Part shown: positions 12,775 to 24,836 of the stretch, piece by piece
How the letters are laid out: each line of letters begins with the position of its first letter
Numbering within the stretch: position 1 is the first letter of the stretch
Source of the DNA: Rhexocercosporidium sp. MPI-PUGE-AT-0058
Taxonomy: Eukaryota; Ascomycota; Leotiomycetes; Helotiales
DNA length: 64,000 bases
Direction of reading: 5' to 3'
Assembly: GCA_020746875.1 (NCBI GenBank)
Contig: JAGTJL010000008.1
Span: 1,116,001-1,180,000, forward strand
Notes under the pieces: generated by a model
What the model was told of the DNA's origin: nothing
Databases searched by the model: none
Seen by the model: the letters and a program-made list of their open reading frames with translations, nothing else
Translations under genes and position numbers: made by a program

Positions 12775-14485
12775 TCAGATTTCGCGTTCTTTCTCAGACT
12801 TTTCTTGTTCGGCAATAACAGCACCATCAACAGCAGCTCGACTTTCAACTGACTCCCCCTTCAACAAACCTAATTGGTTGACATCCCATCCATTACTCTG
12901 GAGGTACTCTCTGAACTTGATATCCTCCTGTGTGATGGTATCTTGGCCAATGTTTGGAAGGAAAAAGAAGACGAGGACCGCAGAAAGGACGCAGAAGCAA
13001 CTCGAGACGTAGAATGGGTACTGAGCAGAAGCATTCGTGCCCTTTCCTCCGGCCTTCTCAATGTATGGGAATATGTATGTCCCAACAAAGGCACCGATCT
13101 TCCCTACCGCAGCAGCGATAGCGTAGTATTGTCCTCTGACTCCTGTGGCACATGTCTTCGAAGCAACCAATCCAATGTTATCACCTGGACCGAGTTCTCC
13201 AAGGGACAAAAAGATTCCGTACACCACGGCAAACCCAGCTACGTTCTCGGGCTTGGCGAGTTGGGGATATAGACCAGCCATGATGAAGCCGACCACAGCC
13301 TGCGCCAATACACCAGAAGCGAGAGCGTACTTTGGACCGATCTTGTCTGAGTATATGGAGCCCAACATGGCACCAGGGATGTAGAACAGGTTGATGACAG
13401 TGTTCCATCCGAAGACCGTAGTAAGGGGAGCAGAGTCTCCGTAGATATTAGCCAGAATCGTCGATGAAAAAATACCAAAGGAATAGGTTGAGAACTGGAA
13501 AATGTTAGCACTGTCCCGAGTTTCTCAAAGCGGACGACTTACATCGTATAGGAACCAGACTAGAGAAACAATGCAAAGTCTTAGACCATAATATTTGAGC
13601 ACTAGCAGGTAAGGGATTTTGACGTATTTCATACTCTCCCTGATGACTGTCAGCATATTCCGAGGTGCGAGTAGATGATGTCCTACTTCTTGAACTCTTC
13701 GGGTTCTTGTAGCTTGATTCTCAACCAGAGCAGGATCATTGGCGGCAAAACACCCAGTCCCAAGGAGATTCTCCAAGCGGCACGCAGATGGTGATCAGTG
13801 CAGATTACAACCAAGAGATATGGTATGAAAGCGCCAATGACAAATCCCCAATCGATCATGACATTGGTGAAAAGAATGAACCATCGGTTCCTTGTTCCAG
13901 ACTTGAGCTCTCCTGTGGCTTCTGAGCAAGCAACACTGCCGGCGGGATATTCTCCTCCAATGCCAATTCCAACGAGGAAACGATATGCCGTAAGAGCAGC
14001 GAACATGCCTTGCAAACTGCCTCCGGCTCCATATGAGCCTGCTGCGAGGGCAGTGAAGACGATGAGGATAGCGGTCGAGAGCAGCAGAGAGTTCTTTCTC
14101 GACCACTTGTCGCTGGTGTAGCCGAAAACCAGCTGGCCGAGCACAGTACCAGCAAAGGCAATGGCAGAGATGTTCTTCTGGGCGCTGGATCCAGTATATC
14201 TGTCACCGTAGATCTTGCCTAGCATGGTGGAAACGGAACCAATGACCTGGAGTGCGTCAGTCAGTGCGCCCTCTTGAGCGTGAAGGGTTTGCCCACGTTG
14301 TTGACATATCCATCGGAGAAAAGACCAGCACCACAAGCCATGACAGGCCAGAGTTTCTCCCAGCGGTTCTTGCCAGAGTGTTCCAGCGCATTGTCGCGGT
14401 CGACAGCTTGGACATACGGGGCATCTGAGCCAGAATCGGCTTGGGCCTGGACGGCGGAGTCCTGTTCCTTCTTGGATCCAAACAT
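12775..14485 (-). CDS. MFS permease of the Git1 (glycerophosphoinositol) / phosphate:H+ symporter family
   Basis: Model: complement(join(12775..13494, 13543..13639, 13687..14246, 14297..14485)), 521 aa with 12 predicted membrane helices. The N-terminal cytosolic segment leads into SDGYVNNVIGSVSTMLG. The loop between helices 2 and 3 carries the MFS motif G-Y-x-S-D-K-W-S-R-K (GYTSDKWSRKNSLLLS). Helix 4 has GIGIGGEYPAG, as in phosphate:H+ symporters, and the second half has SLGELGPGDNIGL, which is characteristic of fungal Git1-type carriers. The expected role is plasma-membrane proton symport of glycerophosphodiesters such as glycerophosphoinositol, or of phosphate, for phosphorus scavenging. 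The exact substrate is inference. The four-exon model is phase-consistent. The long upstream region contains several CACGTG sites that could bring it under Pho4/NUC-1-type control. Confidence 0.88.
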
Positions 14486-17269
14486 TGCTTCTACTCGCAA
14501 GGAAGGAGGAGTGTGGAGGGGGAAAGGATGGGAGGGGGTGAGGAGGTGGGAGGATGGATGCAAGTAAACTTGGAGGGGGAAATCTAGAATACTTATGGTC
14601 TCTGGTCTGCAGCACCGCACCGAGGATCTGGGTATACCTACCTGCCTTGCGTGGGAAACACTTGTAGCCAGCTAGTCCTGCAGCTATCAGCAAGCAGCAA
14701 TAGAAGCCCGCATCGACTTCACCAAGAGGGGCAAGATTGGCGTTGGACCCTGCCGAATCTCAAGATGGAAGGCACGAGCAGGGTTCGCACGCAGCCTGCC
14801 GCCATGGGGAACAAGCTTCGACCCCAGCTCGATCGGGAATTGGTACGAGTAACTGCCCAATGGGAACCCTCCAACTCATGTTCACGGTACAGTAGCGTCG
14901 TTCACCATGACCGCCCCGAGCCCATCCCAGTTGTCCGAACCTTCAAGCTCGGGAATGAACTCTTGCTTAGGCACGGCATGTTATCAATCTGTCTGGGCCG
15001 TGTAGCCCACCACGATTGCCACGTGCATCTTGCCATTTTGAAGGAACAGTCACCAGACACCTGAAGAGGAAGGTGGGAGCTCGAAGGCAAATACAAAGTA
15101 ACTGGTGCTTTGCTTGCAGGTCGAACTGTTGACGGGGTACTTGGAACATACAGTCTAATTAGTCAAGTCAGTACATGAAGTGAGGATGAATGACGATATC
15201 CCTTTCCCCAGAAAAACCCCCGACAAGCCTTTGACTGGCCGAATTTCAAGCCTCGAGGTTAAGCCACCCGTTGTGGAGTATCTTGGCGCGTGATCATTCC
15301 GACGGTTCAAGCCAATCATACCTGCAGAATAAATTACAGATGCGTTGATGTCATGAGGTGTTGTTCGGTGGCTTGAGAACTTTCAATCCTGCTGAATTGT
15401 CGATAGCAGACTTGGACTGATCTCAAACGGAACGTTGCCAGCGCAAGCATCCATCTTGCGAACAGCCATCCGAACCAGAAATGCTTGATCAGGCTCCATC
15501 TCCCCTCGATTCGTTGCTCTCTCCGCTGAACCTGCCGCGACGAATGCATCCATGTGCTTAAATCGGCCCTAAAAGGCTTGATTTCCCTCCTTCCACTCAA
15601 CACTACCCCTTTCCTGCACGCCGAGTCGATGATAGCAAGCTGCCACATCGGTGTTGCCGATTCTCACATGAAAGATATGCCCGATGAAGTCGGATGACAG
15701 CGCGATGGCGTCTGGTGGCGCATGAGAAGATGCCGTCTCTTCCACGGGCGCGTTTCTCGTTCGCCAGATAAATTAGAACTTTTGCTGAGAAGACATGACC
15801 GCCAAGACTTCCAGCACGTGTGTCTCATTTCTTCCAACTTTCCACCTCAACTCAAGGTTTAATTTCATTTGGAATACAGCAAAAGACGAAGAATGGATAG
15901 ACACTTCCGATAAACAGCGAAGTCAAGAATGGAGACTAATGACTCGTGAAAATTTGTTTCTTTTCTTGCGACTCTCCCTACAGTACCGAGGAACACTTCA
16001 AGGCTTATCAGACCTGCACTTGTTTATCTTCGCCCCCCAGTCCGTTCGCAATTCAAATTTTTTAGGGGTGACGCGTCATGTTGCTTGACCCAAACTCTTC
16101 AAGACTGTTTAGAGATAATTTACATTCGCTGCTATGCAGTTGTCTCGGGATAAGTGCGGTCTTTGATCGGGACAAGAAAAGGCAAGGATGTTCTCTAACC
16201 GAACTTTGAACATGAAGCAGATGATGTGTTTTTGAGACACACGTTTGTGTGTCAAGAAAATCTTAAGCCAGCAGTTCTAACCAACATGGTAAACAGAATT
16301 CCAATTACAAAACCATTAAAACAATGGGAAAGAAATGCACGGCCAGCCACAATGGTGAAGTAGGTATCTACAACGAGCTGAGGCAAATTCGGAAATCGTT
16401 ATTGTAACGATTTAAGGGGTAGAAGTCCTTGTATAAGATACCCCTGTAGAATATCGTACTTTGTCATTCAAATTACTTTCAGCAGCTCTCTAATGAGCCT
16501 CACCCCCAGAGCAATGCAGAACTGTACCAAGATGGTTTATCTCGAAGCACGTGACGTTACTGGGGAATGTCTGCAATTGACAGTTCATGCTTAACGATTC
16601 ATACAATGACTACTGGCCCAGAGCCATAGGGTAGTACCAGCTTGGCTAATTTTGCATCATGCCTCGATACCTAGGTATATGAGCCGCAAGATTCCAGCTT
16701 TAAAGTCGTGCCTGCCTTCTTGTCACGTGAGAGACAAACTCAGTGTTTTGTGGCTTAATAGTAAGGAGAATCAGATAAGGACATTTTGTGCAGCATCCTT
16801 GCTCTCAAATTAGGTGAACTGGATGTGTTTGCAATCTCATGAGAGTCTAGACATCAGATGATGGCTCACAGACACTGGCAACAGCTGGGATTTCCAGGCT
16901 TCATCGAACGCGGGGATGATAGCGCGGCTCGCTTATGATAAGGAGCTCGAGATGTCATACCTTTTTACAACATCACGAGTTCGAAGGCTTCAACTCATCC
17001 ATTTCCTGTCCAACTTTGTTCCCTACGCGATGCTTGATCTACCGACGCGTCTCTTCATTTGTAGATAAGTGCTCTGGTTGCTATCGTGTGGAGCCCCAGC
17101 CTGTTCTGGGCATACAAGCCCGTCCATAAGAATTGCTCTTCCAAGGCAACAATGAGCTTGCCACTTACGAGAAAACAGACTTTGTGAGAAGACAACGAGC
17201 CCTTCAAATGCATGGCCACTAGACAGGTCAAAATTACTACTGCTCAAAGCTTAGACAAACACATCCACA
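14486..17269. other. Long gene-free divergent intergenic region
   Basis: 2.8 kb between the divergent Git1-like and RAD4 genes. A 137-codon + strand frame at 14651-15064 has no protein-like features. From about 15.8 to 16.9 kb the DNA is AT-rich with stops in all frames. I see only regulatory potential here. Confidence 0.5.
15020..16729. promoter_or_regulatory. Four palindromic CACGTG E-boxes upstream of the Git1-like gene
   Basis: CACGTG occurs at 15020-15025, 15815-15820, 16548-16553 and 16724-16729. Fungal bHLH regulators including the phosphate-starvation factors Pho4 and NUC-1 bind this core, and Git1-type genes are known phosphate-responsive targets in yeast. The motif is short and also bound by other bHLH proteins, so function is inferred. 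Confidence 0.35.
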
Positions 17270-19800
17270 ATGGCGGGCAAGAAAGGAGCACGTGGCAAAG
17301 GAAAGGCCAAAGCCACCAAAGGCGTGGTGCCCCCAGTGCCTGATGTCTACCAGGACATGCTATCCGAGGCACTACCTACACAATCAGAAATTCCCGAACG
17401 ACCATTGAAGCGACGAAGGACTGGTAGAAGAGATAGTCAAGTCGCACGCATCAGTCCCGCAGCCAGTCCTGTTGAAGAAGAAGAAGACCTGGAGTTTGAG
17501 GATGTACTGGACACAAGTCTGCAAGAGGACTTCGAAGGTGAACGAGATGTCCCCGCTAAGCGCCAGCAAACCACCTACAGAGATTCAGATGAGGAATCCG
17601 ACGATAGCGATGGAGAATGGCAGGGTCTCAATCTGGATGCGGAACCGGAAGCGGATGAACCAAGCGGGGACCTCGACTTGACTCTCATCAAAAAACCAGT
17701 TCCGCAGACCAAAGTCCCAGCATTAAGGAGAAGACTTGTAAGCAAAGCCGAGAAAGTCGAAAGATTAGAGAAACACAAGATGCATGTCCTCTGTCTCCTG
17801 TCACATCTGGACATGAGGAATGACTGGTGCAATGACTCTGAAGTCCAGGCATCGCTCCGGCCACTTCTAGATAAGAAGACGTTGACTTTCCTGAGACCTA
17901 AATCGAACTTGTCTCAGTTTGGGCAAGCGGAGTCGTTGAAGAGGGGTTTGGATCAGGCTGCTATCATGTGGAGGACGAAATTCAGCATTACGGCGAGGGG
18001 TCTTCGAAGGGCACTGTGGGCAGATGACGAGAAAGACCTTCAGAATGTAAAGGAACCCCCCACCCCTGTTTCTTCAAATAACCAAGTAGCTAAGTCGATG
18101 ACAGTTCAAAATCGACGATGGGGAAATTATTGACAAGTCGGACTTCCGCGCTGCAGCGAAGTCTTTGAAAGGATCAAGAGATCTCGGGGCACAGCTGTTC
18201 TGTGCTCTTCTAAGAAGTGCTGACGTAGAAACCCGCCTAGTCTGCTCTTTACAGCCATTATCTTTTAACGCTGGTGGTCCAGCAATGCCAAAGAATACAC
18301 CCTCAAAAGCGCGAAAGTCTACACCGGAGATGAGCGATGCTGGAGAGATCGCAGACATCCAAGGCATGGACTTCCAATTCGGCAGTCCAAGCGGATCCAA
18401 TTTACTACCTCGTCGTCGTCTCGGACATCCGAACGCAGCCGCATACCAGATGCCCGAAATGAGCACGCCTCCTCGTCCACCCCCAAAATCCAAAGCAAAA
18501 CCAATCCATGAATCCGACTACCCCATCTTCTGGGTAGAAGTCTTCGACACCGCGCACCATAAATGGGTTCCCTTCGACCCACTTGTAACAGGATCCATCT
18601 CCAAACCTCGGAGTCTCGAACCTCCAGCTTCGGACAGGGAGAACAACATGTCGTATGTTATAGCATTCGAAGACGAGCGCTGCGCCCGCGACGTCACAAA
18701 GCGATACGTCAAAGCCTACAACGCAAAGACGCGGAAGAACAGAGTAGAGTCAACTCCGGGAGGCGAGCGATGGTGGCGACGTGCTATGAGACTATATAAA
18801 CGCGGCTTCACAAGCGATGCAGACCAAATCGAAGACAGAGAATTTAGAGCCAACGAAGAGATGGAACCCATGCCTAAGAACATAGCAGATTTCAAAGACC
18901 ACCCGTACTACGCTTTGGAGCGGCATCTCAAACGCAACGAGATCCTGGTCACCTCACGTGCGTGTGGTACGGTTGCTGCGGGACGTGATCCTAGTGTGCC
19001 TGGTGGGAAGAAGCTCGAGAGTATCTTCAGGAGGAATGATGTCAAGGTTACGAAGAGTGCTGATGCGTGGTATCGCTTAGGGAGGGAGGTCAAGATGGGC
19101 GAACAGCCTAAGAAAACCGTGGCTGCAAAACGACGACCAGACGACATTGACGAGGATGGTGGGAATGATTTTGAGGAACGCGCAGGTGTGAATCTGTATA
19201 CGGAAGATCAAACGGAGGTATACGAACCACCACCGATAGTTAACGGACGAGTACCGAAGAACTCGTATGGGAATCTGGATGTTTACGTTCCTTCTATGGT
19301 GCCGAAGGGAGGCGTTCATCTAAGAGGTATGTATTCTACTCGACTCTTTTCTGCACACAATGTGCCTTCAAAATCACGGACATCTAACTACCCACCTCTC
19401 CATAGATGATGAGACTGCTCGCGCCGCCCGCCTCCTGTCAATTGACTACTCCGACGCTCTAACAGGCTTCTCCTTTCGCGGCCGCCACGGCACTGCCATC
19501 CTGCAAGGCGCCGTCATCGCCGCCGAGTACCGCGAAGCTGTCGAGGCCGTCATTGAAGGTTTCCGAGACGAGAGAGCTCAAGCTGAAGAGGACAGACGGA
19601 CGAATGCTGCTGTGAAGATGTGGAAGGTTTTCTTCTTGAAGCTGAGGATTAAAGAGAGAGTGGATGGTTATAAAGGGATCGATGAGGAGGATGAGGAGAT
19701 AGCCGAGGTCGAGGACGATGATGATGAGGATGAAGAGGAGTATGTTGATGAGGGTGATGATGATGACGATTATGGAGGCGGTGGGTTCTTTCCTGAATGA
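17270..19800 (+). CDS. RAD4: DNA damage recognition protein Rad4/XPC (nucleotide excision repair)
   Basis: Model: join(17270..18046, 18105..19326, 19406..19800), 797 aa, within the range of fungal Rad4 proteins. The basic N-terminus (MAGKKGARGKGKAKATKG) and an acidic linker are followed by the transglutaminase-like domain, starting near SHLDMRNDWCND and including SLKGSRDLGAQLFCALLRS and PIFWVEVFDTAHHKWVPFDP. The Rad4 beta-hairpin domains follow: BHD1 (FKDHPYYALERHLKRNEIL), BHD2 and BHD3 (NSYGNLDVYVPSMVPKGGVH, then GFSFRGRHGTAILQGAVIA). The C-terminus is a highly acidic Asp/Glu tail. Known role: with Rad23, it senses helix distortion and starts nucleotide excision repair in the nucleus. The start ATG lies in CACAATGG. 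Both introns (58 and 79 nt) join conserved blocks in frame. Confidence 0.95.
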
Positions 19801-20342
19801 GTGAGATGTCTTCAAGTTGTAGGGGGCAAAATTGTGACGATAAGTTTTGTTTACATTCCTACGAGATTGAATACAGTCTTCATCTGTTTTAGCTCCATGC
19901 TTCTCTTTTCCCCCTTTGTCAAGCAAAAATGGTGGTGTGACTCGTAGTACGTAAGCGAGGGCTGTTGAAAGGGCGATGGCTTCAAGCGAGCAACAACAAC
20001 AAAAACACCCTCAGCTCACATGCAAGTGACTTTCGGCACAGAAGTTCTCAATCTCGTTCCCGCAGTACGACCTGCTGTCAACACCTTGACCGGCTGTACG
20101 AAGGTATGGCAAAGGTACCAAGCTTCATGGGGCAAGGAAGAAACCGACCGTACTAAGGAGAAAGAAAGCAAGGGAAGAACAACGTCACAAGTTCCGAATT
20201 GGTGGCTATGTTTTTTTCATGAAAGAATTCCATTAGATCCCGCTTAATTTGCCGCTATCAAGAATACGAAGTAAGCCATTCAAAATCAAAAACCATCGCT
20301 CCCGTGCCCACTCCCGCTACTATAGCAAAGCAAAAACCCCCG
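19801..20342. other. Convergent intergenic region, no gene seen
   Basis: This gap separates the RAD4 stop codon from the stop of the minus-strand glyoxalase-like gene. Only short random frames are present. Confidence 0.5.
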
Positions 20343-21288
20343 TTACATCATATACTTCAAGCTCGGATTCCCATCCAACTTCCCCATCCAAATCGTAGCC
20401 CCAATCCCCTCTGTCCCACACATCTTCTTCCCACCCTCAACCTCCTCCGGCAAATCGATAACCAGATCCGAGAACCCAATCCCCCGCTCCTTCATCCTCG
20501 CCAAATCGCCCTCCGTCTTCGCCTCCCGAACAACAACCTTCGAGCTGCCCTCCCCCTGCGGAACCCCCAACACAAAACTAAAAGACTTCCCACCGCTCGC
20601 ATCCTCCGCATTAACAACCGGCTTCGCGCCCAGGATCTTCGAATACACAGTCACGTACTCGGAGAGCAGGTCGGAAGGCACGAGGATCTCACAGCCCGCG
20701 ATCCCAGTCGCGCCACAGGGATGCGTAGTCTTCGCCTCGTCATCCGACGCGACTCTGAAAGTCCGCTTCGTGACATCGTGGCAGAAGAACGGAACGTCGA
20801 TCCTCCCATCTGGAAACATCTCCTGGCTAGGCGTCTTCGCCCCCTCGCTGAAGATCGGACGGGTCACTTTCCACTTGACTTCCACGCCATCAGCGCGTTT
20901 GCGCGATCCAGCGATCGGGTCCTGGAACGTGACTCCTAGATCACCGTCTTTGTCTGGGGGAGAAGAGAGGCGTGTGTTGACGTCGCCGATGCATTCTTCG
21001 GCTGTGATGGAGCTGGATGTCGTGAGGGCGAAGTCGATGAGGCCGTGTTTCTTGGGGCCCCAGAAACGCATGGGGAGGTTCTCGTCGGTGAGTGGTGGAG
21101 GGGTGTCGTACCAGTTGAAGAGTTCAAGGTAGGTGCCGTCGGCGAAGATTATGACTTTGTTGCGTGAGGCTTGCCCATTGTGGTAGCCGCCTGGTGTGAT
21201 GGTGAAATGGTCTGTGAGCCAGGAGGGGGGTTTTCGAAGAAGGGGGTGGCACGAGGACGATGTGGTCGATTTGCGTGGTGGATGCCAT
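20343..21288 (-). pseudogene. Glyoxalase-fold protein (Glyoxalase_3-like) with a +1 frameshift near the N-terminus
   Basis: The start frame (ATG at 21288, MASTTQIDHIVLVP) stays open but loses similarity. From about 21230 another frame carries the expected continuation (PPSWLTDHFTITPGGYHNGQ, then FADGTYLELFNWYDTPPP) and runs to the stop at 20343. Removing one C from the C5 run (G5 at 21242-21246 on the + strand) fuses both into one 314-aa frame, reading VPPLLRKPPSW across the join. The DHIV and PGG..HNGQ blocks match the first half of the metal-binding glyoxalase_3 fold in fungal proteins of unknown substrate. No phase-compatible intron removes the shift. It is either a real inactivation, recent because nothing else is broken, or a homopolymer sequencing error. 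Confidence 0.7.
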
Positions 21289-22328
21289 TTTGATTGTGGT
21301 TTGTGGGTGTTGTTTTGAGTCTGAGATTGAGTTCAAGTTTGAGTTCAAGTTGAGGCTTGAATATTTGTTGTTGTTATTGCTGAGGTTGATTCTTCTGAAG
21401 GAGGGGAAGTCTCGTTGCTTTATACCCAAGGCTAGTTGCCTAACTCTACCTTGCGATAGAAAGCTTGCTGTTTGAACAGTGAATGCTAATGAGGGGCTCT
21501 GGTTCAACCTCATATTAGAGAAGGCTCTGACTTGGCGCAAGCAGCTACGACCCATACTAGCACCTGAGACAACATTCATTTTCTTTCGAAGCAAACAGAA
21601 AATTCAAAATTCAGCCAATGGAAAATTAGACGGCAAAGAGATGAGTTCTCATGTACTTGGTATTGGCTTTTATTCTTTTTTATACTTGACGAGATCGCTG
21701 CTGCGAGCATTCGCCTTCCTTTTGTTGACGCAGCTATGTTGCTCGGCAAACATCAATTTTTTTAATAGAAGACAGAGTGTGTCTTGTTGATTGCAATGTT
21801 GAGTGTACGATTTGATTTAACGATGGCGGAATGGAATGATGTCTATCGTCTTGTTTGCAACAATTAAACTTGAATACTGTTAGATACAGGTCAGTTCCCT
21901 ATTTTAGAGTTAAACTCTGGTGTTGGTCTCGTACTGATTGCTTCTTGAAGTTCAAATGTACGTGCAGGTTATGAAGCAACTTCCGTTAATCAAGCCCACT
22001 AAGGGCATTTCGGTCGTCATTGCGATCGGGAAAGCCGTTGGGATTTTAATGCTACGGAATGGCAGTTTCGCTGTAAGTGGTTTCTGAGGACATCGACATG
22101 GCACGATGCTGTACGCTTAATGGATGAACGAATGGTGGGGATAGATTGGTAATGAACTGATGACCTTGAACTTCAAACTGTGCACTCTCGACACATGAGA
22201 ATCGTTGCATACGTTTTCCAACAGTGGAACATCATGACAGCTATTGTGATCTAGAGGGAACTCAACAAATCACTCAGCCTTCTCCATATTTCCTCCCTAG
22301 ATCCACCTTACCAACCTTAACTCTCCAA
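21289..22328. other. Gene-free stretch
   Basis: This is the upstream region of the glyoxalase-like gene followed by AT-rich sequence to the end of the FAD-oxidase relic. It contains TTCAAGTTTGAG-type short repeats at 21325-21360. No gene is seen. Confidence 0.5.
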
Positions 22329-23805
22329 CTAGTCATACCCCTCAACCCCCTTAAGATCCCTCGTCGGGATATACATGACACAAGCCGTGCCTTCATCTTC
22401 CCGATCCCAAGCCCACCGCTTCATTTTCTCGGCATCAAGTGTGCCGTCAAGAAGTTGCACCACATACTTACCGAGCACAGGCATGAATTTCCAAGCATGG
22501 AATGAACCACCTGTTGCAAGTTAGAGGTGCTTATAGTATGGATGGACGCTTATTATGAAGTCTTGATTGGGTGTTATTGCGTCCCTGGGTTTGTGTTAAG
22601 TTCAAGTCAACTCATCTCAATATCATCATACTGCACAAGATCCGTGGCGAAGGAGGATGATCAAGGAGCAATACTGACCAACACATCGTATAACTCTCAA
22701 TTTTGAGCCCACGAATCGCGCCATACAGATTCCGAATAATCTTCTGTAGCTCCTCTTTCAGACCTCGCGGGACGTTTTGGCCCCACGTACTTTAGCTCAC
22801 TGGCGTAGGAGGCGTAGAGAAAGTCTGCTGGGAAGCAGGGTGGTATGTCATATTCGTGAAACTGACTTCGCAGTTGAACTTCAGACGACCTTCTGCTGTA
22901 CTTGGTATACTCTCACCTAATACGTCTCAGCTGTTTGGTTCATGTCCTGTTCAAGTACAAGTACAAGGAATGAAGATAGGGTAGGTTTACTAAATGTACT
23001 CACCATGTGTATGGTCCGATCAATTGATGAACACCGGCGCAGCCCTATACCTCTCCATCATCTCTGGCGCGAAAGTAGCAATCGCAGAACAAGCACCAGC
23101 AGCAATAATTCTGCCCCCCACTTACAGATCTTTGTCTCCTAGCACTATATCAGCAAGTAATTGAGCCGTCCTGGCACCAGTACACAGAATCACATGGTCT
23201 GCTGACATGACCTCCCCATCCGTCATTGAAACACCCGTGCAAATCCCACTGGAATCAATACAAAGCCTCTCGACCGTAGCCTCGACATAAAAAACCCCTG
23301 CCTCAACAGCAGCCTCAATGATACTCCTCAACGCACCCTCACCCTCACCCTCACCCCACCCACTACCCGGATTCCAATAACACTCCTTCGCACCCTCCCA
23401 CTCCGCCTCTTCATACACACCACCAAACCTCCCTCTCGCATCCTCAACCGAAAGAATCTCCGCCTTAACATCAACACCTAACTTCCTATAATTCTCCAGA
23501 GCGCCACGTCCCATATTGACATTCTCCAACAACGCAATACCAGACTCGTGATAGTAGTCTTTGAAGATAGGATTAGTGCGCCAGTGCTCCACAGCTTCTA
23601 GAGCGAGTTTCATGTAGAAGATATCACCATAGTCGGCACATACTATCTTGTTTAGGCCGTGGGATGCGGCGGATGGATTGGGAAATGGTGTTCGGTCTAT
23701 GAGGGTTATACTTGCGGTTGGCTTGGCGAGTTGGAGGTGGAAGGCTGTGGAGGCACCAAAGACGCCAGAGCCGACTATGAGGTAGGATTCCGGTTTATCT
23801 GCCAT
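22329..23805 (-). pseudogene. Fructosyl-amine/amino-acid oxidase-like FAD oxidoreductase, inactivated by five stop codons
   Basis: With introns 22947..23003 and 22585..22678 removed, the exons (22329..22584, 22679..22946, 23004..23805) sum to exactly 442 codons, the usual size of fungal fructosyl amine (Amadori) and related sarcosine or saccharopine oxidases. The N-terminus has the FAD dinucleotide motif (YLIVGSGVFGASTAFHL) and FPNPSAASHGLNKIV. The C-terminus has the family end KWAWDRED-like RWAWDREDEG and IPTRDLKGVEGYD. In-frame stops lie at 23122-23124 (TAA), 23020-23022 (TGA), 22927-22929 (TGA), 22792-22794 (TAA) and 22521-22523 (TAA, inside KHL*LATGGSFHAW). Four of the five are one C-to-T change from Gln or Arg codons. 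No indel is needed, so the gene died by point mutation. The first 227 codons remain open. Confidence 0.85.
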
Positions 23806-24836
23806 GGCTGTGGAGTTGGAGAGGAGCGAGATGTGGTGTTGTGACGGGAAGTGCGAGATAAGAGGTTGGGATTTGTATTTGGTTGTTTTCCTCGGGGTAA
23901 TATGTTGAGCCTATTCTGTCTGTCAGATGTCAACCACAACTTTGTCTTGAGGCTTACTAATGCAGCCAGCAGCTATTTGACCGTTACAGCCTTGTTAAAG
24001 TGCAAATGCAAAAACCAAGACTGAAATGATGGGAGTTTGGATTCTGAAAGAAGCTATCTGTTTGCTGAATGGGACATGATCAATCTCGCGGTTTCGCTTC
24101 TGCTTGTTATTGCGTTATGTCCAAGTGTAAACCAATATGCTCCGATTGCCCACTTCTCAACGCATCTCACAACGCAGAGCCTCAGTACATTACCAACTTC
24201 AATATACCTTTCAGCCGTTGTGTAACCTAAAATCTCCAGATCCTGTTTTATCAAGTGCCCGTTCAAAGGTGCTACCTGTGATTTACGTTATCGCATGTGA
24301 GAGTATGAGGCTCTGAGGCGCGGAGACCTATCTTCCTCACACCCATCCAGACAACCAGCAAAGACCTGAATGGCTGGGTGAAGTAGACCCTTGAGGAACC
24401 ATGCTGCACCCGGCCCGATACAGGCGCCGGGGCAATCGAAAGAGCCTCCTTTTCTTACCTGTTTCCTCGTCAGTAGACCCTTCGTACTTGGCGGGGGGGG
24501 GGGGGGGGGGGGGGGGGGGGAGATGATGCATGCATGGAAGGAGAGTCATTGGATGAGTCTTGAAGAGATGATAATGGACTGGGTATTCTGGGTATTCTGG
24601 GTTTTCTCTGTTCGAGGGTTGATGAAGTCGTAAATTGAAAATTGGGCTTTTTACTGCGGAAATGACTTACTGCTAACTTATACACAACAAGACTACCAAC
24701 CACATCAGTGTCTATCTATCACTTATGGGAAAGATGTCTGCAACGGATGTAAACGCACAGCTACCCAGACACTTCGAGAGCGGGAACTCTGATTCTTTCA
24801 ACGTTCGTCTCGCTTCCCTCCCCAAATTCCACTTCC
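23806..24836. other. Gene-free stretch between two pseudogenes
   Basis: It contains the lost promoter regions of both relics, a G28 homopolymer (24493-24520), a short tandem TATTCTGGG repeat (24583-24603) and a CTCGAACAG-like tail. No coding frame is credible. Confidence 0.5.
24493..24520 (+). repeat. G28 homopolymer
   Basis: Twenty-eight consecutive G residues follow GTACTTGGC and precede AGATGATGCATGCATGG. Runs of this length are rare in fungal genomes and can form G-quadruplex DNA. It could also be an assembly or sequencing artefact. Confidence 0.8.

Noticed and set aside
14651..15064. 137-codon + strand frame between Git1-like and RAD4 genes
   Set aside because: No domain, signal or splice context is seen, and it overlaps the 5' flank of the Git1-like gene.
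20304..20939. 211-codon + strand frame
   Set aside because: It is antisense to the glyoxalase-like gene, and its Arg/Pro/Leu-rich content is typical of a shadow frame.
23122..23805. A complete short 227-aa FAD protein ending at 23122
   Set aside because: Conserved sequence continues in frame past the stop to a normal family C-terminus, so this is the 5' part of a pseudogene rather than a finished short gene.
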